From the NCBI RefSeq assembly GCF_051466335.1, contig NZ_CP195793.1, positions 2,666,001-2,730,000 on the forward strand: a stretch of DNA of 64,000 bases, read 5' to 3'. A model generated the notes under the pieces. That model saw only the letters and a list, made by a program, of their open reading frames with translations. It had not been told where the DNA came from and did not search any database. Shown here in pieces: positions 16,632 to 27,028 of this stretch. Source of the DNA: Planctomicrobium sp051466335 (GTDB lineage Bacteria > Planctomycetota > Planctomycetia > Planctomycetales > Planctomycetaceae). The first letter of the stretch is position 1. Each line of letters begins with the position of its first letter. Made by a program: the position numbers and the translations under genes.

Positions 16632-17494
16632 GAGTCTGTTATGGACTTAAGTGTTGGTTTTGAAGTAGTTTCCGTGGATGAGCAAGCCCCGGATGCCTTA
16701 CCCCAGTGACGTCACGGACGACGAATGGGCCTTTTTAGCCCCCTATTTGGCGCTGGTGAAAGAGGACTCGCCGCAGCGGGTTCACTCCCTTCGAGCCGTG
16801 TTCAATGCCATGCGGTGGCTGGTACGCACCGGGGCGCAGTGGCGGTTCATGCCCCATGAGTTCCCGCCTTGGCCCGTGGTCTATCAGCAGGCTCGCCGTT
16901 GGCTGGAGGCTGGCGTGTTTGAGCACATCGCTCATGACCTGCGGGAAGTGGCTCGCGTGGCTCAGGGACGCGATGAGCCCCCCTCAGCAACGATCTTAGA
17001 TGCGCGAGTCATCCAATCCACTCCCGAGAGTGGTGCCAGAGCCGGTTACGATGGCGGCAAACGGCGGAAGGGCTCGAAGGTTCACGTGGCCATTGACACG
17101 CTCGGGCACCTTCTCGCCTTGAAAGTGACCCCAGCCAATGAACAGGAGCGAGCCCAGGTTTCCGACTTATGTGTCGCTGTGCAGGAGGCGACTGATCAGG
17201 CCATTGAAGTCGCCTATGTGGACCAAGGTTATACTGGCGAGAACGCGGAAGAGGCTGCCGCTGAGCAGGGAGTGGAACTGCGCGTCGTGAAACTCCCTTA
17301 TGCCAAGAAAGGATTCGTATTATTGCCACGTCGGTGGGTCGTGGAGCGGACCTTTGCCTGGCTAGGACGATCACGGAGGCTGGCACGTGACTACGAACGA
17401 CTGGCAGAAGTCTTGGCCGGATGGCACTGGGTGGCCATGGTCGCACTGCTGCTCAAATACACGCCGATCGTCGTCCAGAGTTCATAACAGGCTC
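16632..17494 (+). mobile_element. Intact IS5-family insertion sequence
   Basis: An 863-bp element with imperfect terminal inverted repeats. The left end is GAGTCTGTTATGGACT and the right end, read inward on the other strand, is GAGCCTGTTATGAACT (two mismatches in 16). TA flanks both ends. Because the flanks extend the palindrome to CTAG, the duplication could equally be TA or a 4-bp CTAG with the element slightly shorter; both fit target preferences known for IS5-type elements. The single transposase gene is uninterrupted and ends 7 bases before the right end. The element is visibly richer in GC than its flanks. It is intergenic, between a DUF1559 gene and a UbiD-type gene, and breaks no recognised gene. 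Confidence 0.88.
16678..17487 (+). CDS. IS5-family transposase
   Basis: A 269-residue DDE transposase. The N-terminal domain (DUF4096-like) starts MPYPSDVTDDEWAFLAPYL and contains RWLVRTGAQWRFMPHEFPPW. The DDE triad is visible: Asp in ATILDARVIQST, Asp in VAYVDQGYTGE and Glu in RRWVVERTFAWLGRSRRLAR, the last being the Y/R-x-x-E region typical of IS4/IS5-type enzymes. The frame is full length with no stops or shifts, so it may be active. There is no obvious ribosome-binding site before the ATG. It needs no frameshift, unlike two-frame IS5 relatives. Confidence 0.95.
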   Translation: MSKPRMPYPSDVTDDEWAFLAPYLALVKEDSPQRVHSLRAVFNAMRWLVRTGAQWRFMPHEFPPWPVVYQQARRWLEAGVFEHIAHDLREVARVAQGRDEPPSATILDARVIQSTPESGARAGYDGGKRRKGSKVHVAIDTLGHLLALKVTPANEQERAQVSDLCVAVQEATDQAIEVAYVDQGYTGENAEEAAAEQGVELRVVKLPYAKKGFVLLPRRWVVERTFAWLGRSRRLARDYERLAEVLAGWHWVAMVALLLKYTPIVVQSS

Positions 17495-17637
17495 TAGTGG
17501 AGCAGTCATGATCTGCGATGAGTCGGGTAGGACTGTTTTGCAAAATTGCAATAGTGAACTCGCCATGCAACCTCGACATTTGGGAGTAATGTCAAGTTGG
17601 GTTTCATTCGGAGGACATGCAGGCACGTTTTGGGGGA

Positions 17638-19473
17638 TCAGTCGATGATGCCGTGCAGTGGTCCACCTTTCGCTGCTAGTTGATCGACGCGACGGGTCAC
17701 TTCTGGATCTTCGATTAGCGGTGGGGCGTGATGAGGCTTGATGCGTGCGTCGATGACCAGTGTTTCTTTGCAGCCCCAATGTTTGTTCTCGGTGAGAGCG
17801 TCTGCCCCATCGATATCGCTGGCTGGATTAGAGCGGGTGAACGTTGTCCACAGAAAGTTATTGAGTGATCTCGCAGTGAATTCGGAGTGATCGACGATCA
17901 CGCACATTGGAAATTTGCGAATCGGGTGGTCTTGTGTGAGAGATTCGCAGAATCTTCGCAAGTGTCCATCGTTTCGCGACGTGCATGGTGGGCCTTCAAT
18001 GGCTAATACACCGGGCATCACGAGTGCCGGATGTTTGAACCCCATTGCCAATTGCAGCGAAGATGGGGGTGCTGTTGGCAGTGATCTTCGGATCGGCCCT
18101 GCACATGCCATGACAACTTTAGAACCGGAGTTAAACCCGTCTCCCGAGTAGTCGAGCGTGTCGATCGTCGTGCGTGTCTGAAAATGGACGTCGTTCTGCC
18201 AGTCAACACGTTGCAGGACGTGGATCAGAAATCGCTGGATGTCGTGGAGGTCGAGTTGAGGATCATCTTCTCCCGCTGCGATGAACAGGTATTTCGCGAG
18301 TGACAGTTGTCCTTGTCCCAATATCGCGTTTGCCTGAGTTAAGATCTCCTGTGGCTTTCTCGTCTGTGCATAAGGGACGTAACGCTCGCTGCCAATCGCA
18401 AGAAGGAGGGGATGAACTCCTGCAGCGTCGACCGCGTTGACTGCTTTGACACCGGGAAGAACAGCAGGGATGGCTGGCCCGGTGATTTCATGGATGATGT
18501 CGCCAAATGACGTGTCTTCCTGTGGCGGTCTCCCGACGACAGTGAATGGCCAGATGGCATCTTTCCTGTGCCAGACTTTGTCGACGTTTAATACCGGGAA
18601 ATCGTGTTTCAAGCTGTAGTATCCGAGATGGTCCCCGAACGGGCCTTCCGGGAGTAGGTGATTCGGGTCGACCGTTCCGGAGATGCAGAAGTCTGCCTGA
18701 GCCATCAGCGGGAGTCCACTCTTTTGCCGTACGAGTTCGAATCTTCGTCCGCCGAGAGCTCCTGCGAAAGTGAGTTCCGAAAGTCCCTCAGGCAATGGCA
18801 TGACTGCGGACAGTATGGAGGCAGGAGGGCCGCCGACGAAAATGTTGACCTTGAGTGGTTCCCCATGTTTGATTGCAGCAGCGTGATGAACGCCGATGCT
18901 TCGATGAATCTGGTAATGCAATCCGACCTGACGGTTGGGGAGGTACTGATTCCCTGCCAATTGAACGCGATACATCCCCAGGTTTGACTTCTGCCACCCG
19001 GGGTGGTCGGGGTGTTCAGAGTACACTGCCGGGAGCGTGATAAATGGACCTCCGTCATCCGGCCAGGATTTCAGTTGCGGGAGTTTGTCGAGTGTTGTTT
19101 GAGTATGGAGGATCGGGCCGCTGTTTCGATATTTGGGCTGCATGGCCCACGCCGTCGGAAACGCGCGAGCGTACCTGAGTGGATTTTTGAATGCATTGGC
19201 TGGGTCGACTTTCAGTTCAACAAGTCTCCGGACAAGGTCAATCGTGTCGCGAAACATGAATCGCGTTCTCTCGAGCGTGCCGAAGAGATTGCTGACCATC
19301 GGAAACTGGCTGCCGATGACATTTTCGAACAGTATTGCAGGTCCACCGGCCAGGTAGACACGCCGTTGGATCTCGGCTGCCTCGAGGTGAGGGTCAATTG
19401 GTACGTTGATGCGACGCAGTTGGTTGTGCTTTTCCAGATCTGTGATGCATTCACGAAGATTGCGGTAACCCAT
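17638..19473 (-). CDS. UbiD-family decarboxylase
   Basis: A 611-residue member of the UbiD family of prenylated-FMN-dependent (de)carboxylases. It starts MGYRNLRECITDLEKHNQLR, the usual N-terminus. The middle holds the prFMN-site segment EGPFGDHLGYYS, with the conserved Glu/Asp, and VVGRPPQEDTSFGDII. It is longer than E. coli UbiD (about 497 residues) and closer to the roughly 600-residue forms; roles in ubiquinone or menaquinone side-branch decarboxylation or aromatic acid metabolism cannot be told apart here. The prFMN-making flavin prenyltransferase (UbiX) is not encoded nearby. It is divergent from groEL1. Confidence 0.88.
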   Translation of the reverse strand: MGYRNLRECITDLEKHNQLRRINVPIDPHLEAAEIQRRVYLAGGPAILFENVIGSQFPMVSNLFGTLERTRFMFRDTIDLVRRLVELKVDPANAFKNPLRYARAFPTAWAMQPKYRNSGPILHTQTTLDKLPQLKSWPDDGGPFITLPAVYSEHPDHPGWQKSNLGMYRVQLAGNQYLPNRQVGLHYQIHRSIGVHHAAAIKHGEPLKVNIFVGGPPASILSAVMPLPEGLSELTFAGALGGRRFELVRQKSGLPLMAQADFCISGTVDPNHLLPEGPFGDHLGYYSLKHDFPVLNVDKVWHRKDAIWPFTVVGRPPQEDTSFGDIIHEITGPAIPAVLPGVKAVNAVDAAGVHPLLLAIGSERYVPYAQTRKPQEILTQANAILGQGQLSLAKYLFIAAGEDDPQLDLHDIQRFLIHVLQRVDWQNDVHFQTRTTIDTLDYSGDGFNSGSKVVMACAGPIRRSLPTAPPSSLQLAMGFKHPALVMPGVLAIEGPPCTSRNDGHLRRFCESLTQDHPIRKFPMCVIVDHSEFTARSLNNFLWTTFTRSNPASDIDGADALTENKHWGCKETLVIDARIKPHHAPPLIEDPEVTRRVDQLAAKGGPLHGIID

Positions 19474-19875
19474 GAATAGGCCAGTTTTAATGACGAAGCG
19501 GTCAGTTGCGACGCTGCATTGTACGGCGATTTCGCACTGCCTGTGAACTCAGTCGGTTTTCTTATCTCGGAGGAATCTGCCATGCTGGCAGTTTGAGCAC
19601 TGCATGTTTTTAGCTGCAGTTTTGTAACAGTCGGTTGTAAAACGACTTGTGTTTCATTTTGTGTGAGTGGCATGGCTGTTGCATTAGCGCTGGCTTCAGT
19701 CGAAAATCTGTCAATCCAGGCAGCCGCTCAGGGTGTTTGGTGAAGCAGCGGTCAAAATTGACAGTGAGTTGCGAAGTGCCCTTCCGCGCTGCTGTCAGTT
19801 TAATGTCGCGGGTTCGCAGATTTTCGATCGGGAATCACCTGAAGGTCATCGTTTGACGCAACACGAGGAGTAATC
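19474..19875. other. Divergent intergenic region upstream of groEL1
   Basis: Expected to hold the ubiD-type and groE promoters. I looked for a CIRCE operator (TTAGCACTC-N9-GAGTGCTAA) and saw none. No gene seen. Confidence 0.45.
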
Positions 19876-21573
19876 GTGGCGAAACTGTTGAGTTTTGATG
19901 AAGAAGCACGTAAGCATCTGCTGGCTGGTGTCAGCAAGCTTTCTCGTGCTGTCGCCAGCACATTGGGGCCCCGCGGACGCAATGCCGTTCTCGACAAGGG
20001 CTGGGGTTCTCCGAAGATCACCAAAGACGGTGTCACCGTCGCTCAGGACATCGAACTCGAATGTAAATTCGAGAACTGCGGTGTCCAGCTTGTTAAAGAA
20101 GCTTCCAGCAAGACCGGTGACGTTGCAGGTGACGGCACAACCACCGCGACTGTCTTGGCTGAAGCGATTTTCCGTGAAGGTCTCAAGTACATTGCTGCCG
20201 GTGCAGCACCGATTGCTTTGGGCCGCGGAGTTCAGAAAGCAGTCGACGCGGTTGTTGAAAGTCTGCTGAAGTCTGCCAAGCCAGTCGACGCCGGAAATCG
20301 TAAAGCGATTGAAACCGTTGCAACGATTGCTGGTAACAACGACAAAGAAATCGGAAAGATTCTTGCTGACGCCCTCCTGAAAGTGGGCAAAGACGGTGTG
20401 ATTACCGTTGAAGAAGGTCGCGGAATCGAAACTGAAGTCGATCTCGTCGAAGGGATGCAGTTTGAGCGCGGCTTCCTGTCGCCTCACTTCATCACCAATG
20501 AAGATGAACAGGAAGTTGCTTACGACAACTGCTACATCCTCATTCACGAAGAGAAGATCAGCAACGCTCGGAATCTCGTTCCGCTGCTCGAGCAGCTCTC
20601 GAAATCTGGCCGTCCTCTGCTGATCATTGCAGAAGATGTTGATGGCGAAGCATTGGCAACTCTGGTTGTCAACAAGATGCGAGGAATCGTTCAGGTCGTC
20701 GCTGTGAAGGCACCTGGCTACGGCGATCGACGCAAAGCGATGATGGAAGACATTGCCATCCTGACCGGCGGTAAGGCGTTCTTCAAAGATCTCGGCGAGA
20801 AGCTCGAAGAAGTGACTCTCAAGGATCTCGGAACAGCCAAGAAAGTCCGCATCAGCGCTGACAACACCACAATCGTTCAGGGTGGTGGTGATAAGAAAGC
20901 TCTGGAAGGTCGTACCGCTCAGATTCGTTCTGAAATCACGAAGACCGACAGCGATTACGATCGTGAGAAATTGCAGGAACGCCTCGCGAAACTCGCTGGC
21001 GGCGTTGCAGAAATCAAGGTCGGTGCTGTCACCGAAACTGAAATGAAAGAGCGTAAAGACCTCGTCGACGACGCTCTGGCTGCGACACGTGCGGCGATTG
21101 AAGAAGGAATCGTTCCTGGAGGTGGGGTTGCCCTGCTCCGTTCGGTTTCCGCAATCGAAAAACTGAAGCTCAAGGGAGACGAAGCTCTCGGAGTTCAGCT
21201 CGTTCGCAATGTTCTTGAAGCTCCAATCCGGAAGATCGCTGAAAACGCAGGTCTGGACGGGGCAGTTGTCGCTCACAACATTCGTAAGAGTTCCGACGTC
21301 AGCTATGGCTACGATGCTCTGAACGAAAAATACGGCGATATGTTCGAGATGGGTGTTGTTGATCCGGCGAAGGTTGTTCGCACAGCTCTGCAGAACGGTG
21401 CGAGCGTTGCGACTCTTCTCATGACAACAGACTCCATCATCGTGGATGAGCCGAAAGAAGAATCCGATAACCACCACGACGACCATCACGACATGGGTGG
21501 GATGGGCGGAATGGGCGGAATGGGTGGCATGGGTGGAATGGGAATGGGTGGAATGCCTGGAATGGGCTTCTAG
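19876..21573 (+). CDS. groEL: Chaperonin GroEL (copy 1, GGM tail)
   Basis: A 565-residue 60-kDa chaperonin. It forms ATP-driven double rings that fold proteins with GroES in the cytosol. Characteristic segments are intact: STLGPRGRNAVLDKGWGSPK, ITKDGVTVAQDIELE, DVAGDGTTTATVLAEAIF, EGIVPGGGVALL and DPAKVVRTALQNGASVA. The start is GTG at 19876 with CGAGGAG 5 bases upstream. After a His/Asp-rich stretch (DNHHDDHHD) it ends in a GGM repeat tail (about seven MGG units), the flexible cavity tail of canonical GroELs. It opens the block groEL1-groES-groEL2. Confidence 0.98.
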   Translation: MAKLLSFDEEARKHLLAGVSKLSRAVASTLGPRGRNAVLDKGWGSPKITKDGVTVAQDIELECKFENCGVQLVKEASSKTGDVAGDGTTTATVLAEAIFREGLKYIAAGAAPIALGRGVQKAVDAVVESLLKSAKPVDAGNRKAIETVATIAGNNDKEIGKILADALLKVGKDGVITVEEGRGIETEVDLVEGMQFERGFLSPHFITNEDEQEVAYDNCYILIHEEKISNARNLVPLLEQLSKSGRPLLIIAEDVDGEALATLVVNKMRGIVQVVAVKAPGYGDRRKAMMEDIAILTGGKAFFKDLGEKLEEVTLKDLGTAKKVRISADNTTIVQGGGDKKALEGRTAQIRSEITKTDSDYDREKLQERLAKLAGGVAEIKVGAVTETEMKERKDLVDDALAATRAAIEEGIVPGGGVALLRSVSAIEKLKLKGDEALGVQLVRNVLEAPIRKIAENAGLDGAVVAHNIRKSSDVSYGYDALNEKYGDMFEMGVVDPAKVVRTALQNGASVATLLMTTDSIIVDEPKEESDNHHDDHHDMGGMGGMGGMGGMGGMGMGGMPGMGF

Positions 21574-21756
21574 TTCCCAGTTAAGTCGGTGGCACTTGGA
21601 CACCAGTTTGATGGGTGTCTGCCATCGCAGCCCGCGTGGATGTCAGTTTCAGAGAATGATTAACTGCTCCGCGTGACTTTGGTCATTGATTTTTCCCTTC
21701 GATGGCGGAGGGAAATCCCAAATACATACGAAAATCAGAAATCATTTGGAGTTTCC

Positions 21757-22053
21757 ATGTCCTTGTCTCTCAAGCCACTTGACGATCGCGTCGTTATCGA
21801 GCCATTGAGCGCTGAAGAAACCACAGCTGGCGGAATCGTTCTTCCAGACAGTGCAAAAGAAAAACCACAGCGTGGAACAGTTCTAGCCGTTGGTCCTGGC
21901 CGTCTGCTGGAAAGCGGCGAGCGATCAGCTCCAAGCGTCCAAGTTGGCGATGAAGTGCTGTTCTCGAAGTACGGCGGCACCGAGTTGGAAGTGGACGGCA
22001 AAGAGATCAAAATTCTCCGTGAGTCCGACATTCTGGCCAAAGTGGCAAAATAA
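21757..22053 (+). CDS. groES: Co-chaperonin GroES
   Basis: A 98-residue co-chaperonin that caps GroEL. It starts MSLSLKPLDDRVVIEPLSAE and contains the mobile loop (EETTAGGIVLPDSAKEKPQR) and the dome/C-terminal signature VGDEVLFSKYGGTE. Full length. The ATG at 21757 is chosen because the conserved N-terminus begins here. It is 183 bases after groEL1 and 106 before groEL2. Unlike the common groES-groEL order, it sits between two groEL genes. Confidence 0.98.
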   Translation: MSLSLKPLDDRVVIEPLSAEETTAGGIVLPDSAKEKPQRGTVLAVGPGRLLESGERSAPSVQVGDEVLFSKYGGTELEVDGKEIKILRESDILAKVAK

Positions 22054-22069
22054 TTGTGTCATTCAGGTT

Positions 22070-22096
22070 GAGCCGCACTTCTCGTAAGTGCGGCTC
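22070..22096 (+). other. Strong hairpin without T-tract between groES and groEL2
   Basis: Perfect 11-base arms GAGCCGCACTT / AAGTGCGGCTC around CTCGT, 16 bases after the groES stop. The following sequence is GGCTGACC rather than a T-run, so it is more likely an RNA processing or stability element, or a partial attenuator, than a full terminator. Confidence 0.6.
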
Positions 22097-22159
22097 GGCT
22101 GACCGTGCGGCGATCGAGCCCGAGACTTTGATTCAACATCCTCAACGAGGAGCTTATTG

Positions 22160-23770
<1,611 letters not shown>

Positions 23771-23848
23771 TCCATGAGCCGATGATTCAGCAGCCAGTTT
23801 TTCTGGCAGTGGCAATCTTTCGGTAAATGATTCGAATCTTGAAGATTG

Positions 23849-23883
23849 CGAGCCGCCGGACATCCGGCGGCTCGTTCGTTGTT
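23849..23883 (+). terminator. GC-rich terminator after groEL2
   Basis: CGAGCCGCCGGA / TCCGGCGGCTCG perfect 12-base arms with a 2-base spacer, followed by TTCGTTGTT. It lies about 80 bases after the groEL2 stop and probably ends the groE transcript. Confidence 0.75.
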
Positions 23884-24050
23884 CAGTTGTTCCATCCGGG
23901 TTAGGTCAACGATTCAGAATGTGTTGATCAGGCCTGTTCGTGATGCGTGATTTGCTCTCGTCAAGTTAGCTTTCGGCTGACTGCGCATCACCGAAACTGT
24001 GTGATTTATTTTTTAGTCAGCGGCTTGTTCGCACAAAACCGAATTCCATC

Positions 24051-25184
24051 ATGTCTTCCAAGCGTGACTATTACGAGATTCTCGAAGTGAATCGCACTGC
24101 GACCTTCGAAGAAATCAAGCGGTCCTACAAGAAGCTGGCGATCAAACATCACCCTGACCGTAATCCAGGTGATGAAGAGTCCGTCGTCAAGTTCAAGGAA
24201 GCTGCCGAAGCATACGAGGTGCTTAGCGACACCACAAAGCGTAGTCGCTACGACACCTACGGGCACGCAGGAGTGAGCGGCGCCGCCGGAGGCCGCAGCG
24301 GCTCGCATGATATCAATGACATATTCGATGCTTTCGGCGACCTGTTTGGATTTGGATCAGGTGGAGGACGCGGACGGCGGTCGGGACCATCTCGCGGGGC
24401 GGATCTCCAAACGAGCATCGTGCTGACATTGAAAGAGGCAGCTCTCGGGTGCCAGAAGGAAGTGCAGCTTCATCGGCATCAGTCCTGCACAACTTGCGAG
24501 GGAAGCGGTGCAGCCCCGGGGTCGAGCGCGGACACATGCGAGTACTGCGGCGGGCACGGTCAGGTCGTTCAGGCACAAGGCTTTTTCCGAGTGCAAACCA
24601 CTTGCCCGGGATGCCGTGGTTCAGGGAAAGTGATTCGCAACAAATGCGATGACTGCCAGGGAAGCGGACTCGTTGGTGAGTTGGTGACTCGCACCGTCAA
24701 CGTTCCACCTGGCATCGATAATGGGCAATCGTTGTGCTTGCGTGGAGAAGGTGAAGCTGGACCAAATGGCGGGCCTTCTGGCGACCTCTACGTCGAAGTG
24801 ACCGTCGAAGAGCATTCGATCTTCCAGCGAGAAGGTCAGCATCTGATCTGCCGGATTCCAATTTCGTATTCGCAGGCTGCACTGGGAGCGACGCTTGAAG
24901 TTCCACTCGTGGTTGGCAAAGAAGAATTAAAGATTCAACCCGGAACGCAGCCAGGACAGGTTTATCGGCTCAAAGGCAAAGGGATGCCGGACCCTCGCGG
25001 GCGAAGCGTCGGAGATCTGCACGTCGAAATTCAGGTTGTTGTCCCGAAGAAGTTGAGCGAAGAACACGAATCGCTGTTGCGGAAGCTCGCTGAGATTGAA
25101 CGAGTCGAAGTCGATCCACATCAAAAAACGTGGTTTGAGAAATTGAAGAGTTTCGTCACAGGCAGTGATGACGACAATGAGTAG
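24051..25184 (+). CDS. dnaJ: Chaperone protein DnaJ
   Basis: A 377-residue Hsp40 that stimulates the DnaK ATPase and delivers substrates; cytosolic. It has an N-terminal J domain with H34-P-D, then a glycine-rich linker (FGFGSGGGRGRRSGPSRG), then four zinc-binding CxxCxGxG repeats (CTTCEGSG, CEYCGGHG, CPGCRGSG, CDDCQGSG), then the C-terminal substrate-binding domains. All parts of a type I DnaJ are present. dnaK is not in this window; grpE follows 60 bases later. Confidence 0.98.
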   Translation: MSSKRDYYEILEVNRTATFEEIKRSYKKLAIKHHPDRNPGDEESVVKFKEAAEAYEVLSDTTKRSRYDTYGHAGVSGAAGGRSGSHDINDIFDAFGDLFGFGSGGGRGRRSGPSRGADLQTSIVLTLKEAALGCQKEVQLHRHQSCTTCEGSGAAPGSSADTCEYCGGHGQVVQAQGFFRVQTTCPGCRGSGKVIRNKCDDCQGSGLVGELVTRTVNVPPGIDNGQSLCLRGEGEAGPNGGPSGDLYVEVTVEEHSIFQREGQHLICRIPISYSQAALGATLEVPLVVGKEELKIQPGTQPGQVYRLKGKGMPDPRGRSVGDLHVEIQVVVPKKLSEEHESLLRKLAEIERVEVDPHQKTWFEKLKSFVTGSDDDNE

Positions 25185-25244
25185 AATGGCAGGGGCATCC
25201 AGTCATTCCAAGAATGTTAGTGTTTGATTCAAGGAGAGATCGCT

Positions 25245-25787
25245 GTGACTGAAGACCAGAAGCCAGTTGACCAAGTCAACGAAGGTGAAGCTGTTGTTGA
25301 AAACACTGAGCCGGAAGTGGTTCTCTCGCCTCTTGAACAAGTGACTCAGGAACGAGATGAATTGCGGGATCTGATCCTGCGTACTCGTGCTGAGATGGAT
25401 AACGTCCGAAAGCGAATGAATCGGGAACGGGACGAGGAGCGTAAATACGCCAGTCTGCCTGTCGTCCTCGATCTGCTTCCGGTGATTGATAACCTTGGAC
25501 GAGCAGTCTCATCCGGGAAGTCCGCCAGTGATCCGCAGGCCCTGCTTCAGGGAGTGGAAATGGTGGCGAAACAGTTAGAAGACGTGCTTTCGAAGCAGGG
25601 CTTGAAATTGATTCCATCGGTTGGACAGCCATTCGACCCGAATCTTCACGAAGCACTCCAGCAGGTTCCAACTGCCGATCACCCACCGATGACCGTGATT
25701 CAGGAATTCGAACGTGGATTCCAGCTTCATGACCGCGTTGTTCGACCAAGCAAGGTGATTGTTTCCAGCGCTCCTGCTGCCCAGTAA
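25245..25787 (+). CDS. grpE: Nucleotide exchange factor GrpE
   Basis: A 180-residue exchange factor for DnaK. It begins with an acidic disordered stretch, then a coiled-coil (EQVTQERDELRDLILRTRAE, MDNVRKRMNRERDEERKYAS) and the C-terminal head ending GFQLHDRVVRPSKVIVSS, the family signature. The GTG start at 25245 is preferred over an upstream TTG because AAGGAGA lies about 7 bases before it. It lies just after dnaJ and with it forms the Hsp70 accessory pair; dnaK must be elsewhere. Confidence 0.95.
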   Translation: MTEDQKPVDQVNEGEAVVENTEPEVVLSPLEQVTQERDELRDLILRTRAEMDNVRKRMNRERDEERKYASLPVVLDLLPVIDNLGRAVSSGKSASDPQALLQGVEMVAKQLEDVLSKQGLKLIPSVGQPFDPNLHEALQQVPTADHPPMTVIQEFERGFQLHDRVVRPSKVIVSSAPAAQ

Positions 25788-25846
25788 CGTGACTGGTGCG
25801 GTAGTTTAGTAATCCATGATCTAATTGATTGCAGACGAGATTTGGG

Positions 25847-26146
25847 ATGCCAACATACGACTACGAGTGCAAGGCGTGCGACCACCACTGGGAAGAGTTT
25901 CAGTCGATTAAGGCAACTCCGACCAAGAAGTGTCCAGAGTGTGGAAAAAGCCAGGCCAAGCGAGTGATCGGCCCCGGTGCCGGCATTATTTTTAAGGGCT
26001 CCGGGTTTTATATTACCGATTACCGCAGCGACTCCTATAAGAGCGCCGCTGCTGCTGACAGCAAAGCGTCTGACAGTTCGAAGTCTGCTGACACTCCTGC
26101 GAAGTCGGAGTCAAAGCCCGCTGCCCCGAAGTCGAAATCAGAGTAA
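25847..26146 (+). CDS. FmdB-family zinc-ribbon protein
   Basis: A 99-residue protein. The N-terminus is the FmdB zinc ribbon: MPTYDYECKACDHHWEEFQS and CPECGKSQAKRV, with four cysteines in two Cys-x2-Cys knuckles. It continues with the family segment GPGAGIIFKGSGFYITDYR and ends in a Ser/Ala/Lys-rich disordered tail (about 35 residues). The family is often called putative regulatory protein, but its function is not established. It lies 59 bases after grpE, so it may be co-transcribed with dnaJ-grpE; a strong terminator follows at 26180. Confidence 0.92.
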   Translation: MPTYDYECKACDHHWEEFQSIKATPTKKCPECGKSQAKRVIGPGAGIIFKGSGFYITDYRSDSYKSAAAADSKASDSSKSADTPAKSESKPAAPKSKSE

Positions 26147-26179
26147 ATCGCTGGCTGGACCTGCTCTCTGGAATTCACG

Positions 26180-26210
26180 AACCGCGTCGACATGTCGACG
26201 CGGTTTTTTA
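26180..26210 (+). terminator. Rho-independent terminator closing the chaperone block
   Basis: AACCGCGTCGA / TCGACGCGGTT arms (11-12 bases) with a CATG-type loop, running straight into TTTTTTA. It lies 34 bases after the FmdB-like gene. Confidence 0.9.
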
Positions 26211-26371
26211 TTGGCTGATAGGGTGGCGTCAGCGAAGACCATCGGCATGCAATTGCAGGGCTGTCTGCCCTCTTCTTTACTCAGAATCGGACTGCTTGCG
26301 CAACGTGTTCATGTTTCATTACGACCCCGGTAATTCGATGTGAAATTCCAGCCCACCGGATCCTGAACCAC

Positions 26372-27028
26372 GTGAACACTATCTCTGTCATTGTTCCACA
26401 ATACGGGAACTCACACCTCACACTCGCTGCTGTGAAATCTCTTCAGCGGCATCATTCATCAGAATTCGAGATCGTTATCGTCGATGATGGGAGTGACGAT
26501 GAGCAGCGAAGCCAAGTCCACGAGGAGGCCTCAGGAAATGTGCAATTGCTCCGATTGCCTCATCGCCGCGGGGTCACAGTCGCATGGAATGCGGGGGCCT
26601 TGGGCGCGAGTGGGGAGATCCTGATCTTCCTAAATAACGACACTGTGACTCATGGCCGCTGGGTAGATCAGATCAGTGAGGCGGTCTCCTCTTCCGGTGA
26701 GTATGTGATTGCGGGGACTGACTGGCGTTTCGACCCACTTGTCCAGAATGGGCGACGACATATTCTGAGCGGGTATTGTCTCGCGATCCGAAAAAGTTGT
26801 TTCGAACGTATCGGGCGGTTCGATGAGCGCTTTCGGCTCTATTATTCGGATACTGACCTCCAATGCCGTTTACTGCTCGCGAACCCCACTGCCCTCATTG
26901 GGATTGAGTCACTTCCACTGAAGCATTCGGGGCACCAGACGTCAAAGTTCCTTCCCCAACGCAGAAGGGTCTGGGAAAGCGATCGACTTGCTTTCCAAAA
27001 AAAAATGGCAATTGCGAGGGGAGTCTGA
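26372..27028 (+). CDS. Family 2 glycosyltransferase
   Basis: A 218-residue GT-A fold glycosyltransferase: SVIVPQYGNSHLTLAAVKSL at the N-terminus, the nucleotide-binding VDDGSDDEQ, a DXD-like NNDTVTHG and the acceptor-side DTDLQCRLL. No membrane segment is visible, so it is cytosolic or peripheral. It would transfer a sugar from a nucleotide donor to a glycan or lipid carrier. The GTG at 26372 is the only in-frame start after an upstream stop; its ribosome-binding site is weak. Its stop codon abuts the next gene's ATG, so they form a pair. Confidence 0.88.
   Translation: MNTISVIVPQYGNSHLTLAAVKSLQRHHSSEFEIVIVDDGSDDEQRSQVHEEASGNVQLLRLPHRRGVTVAWNAGALGASGEILIFLNNDTVTHGRWVDQISEAVSSSGEYVIAGTDWRFDPLVQNGRRHILSGYCLAIRKSCFERIGRFDERFRLYYSDTDLQCRLLLANPTALIGIESLPLKHSGHQTSKFLPQRRRVWESDRLAFQKKMAIARGV

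Noticed and set aside
19474..19875. Possible CIRCE operator upstream of groEL1
   Set aside because: The TTAGCACTC-N9-GAGTGCTAA pattern is not present.
19846..21603. 585-codon open frame on the minus strand opposite groEL1
   Set aside because: It mirrors groEL1 codon by codon, has no ribosome-binding site and no recognisable sequence; it comes from the codon bias of a highly expressed gene.
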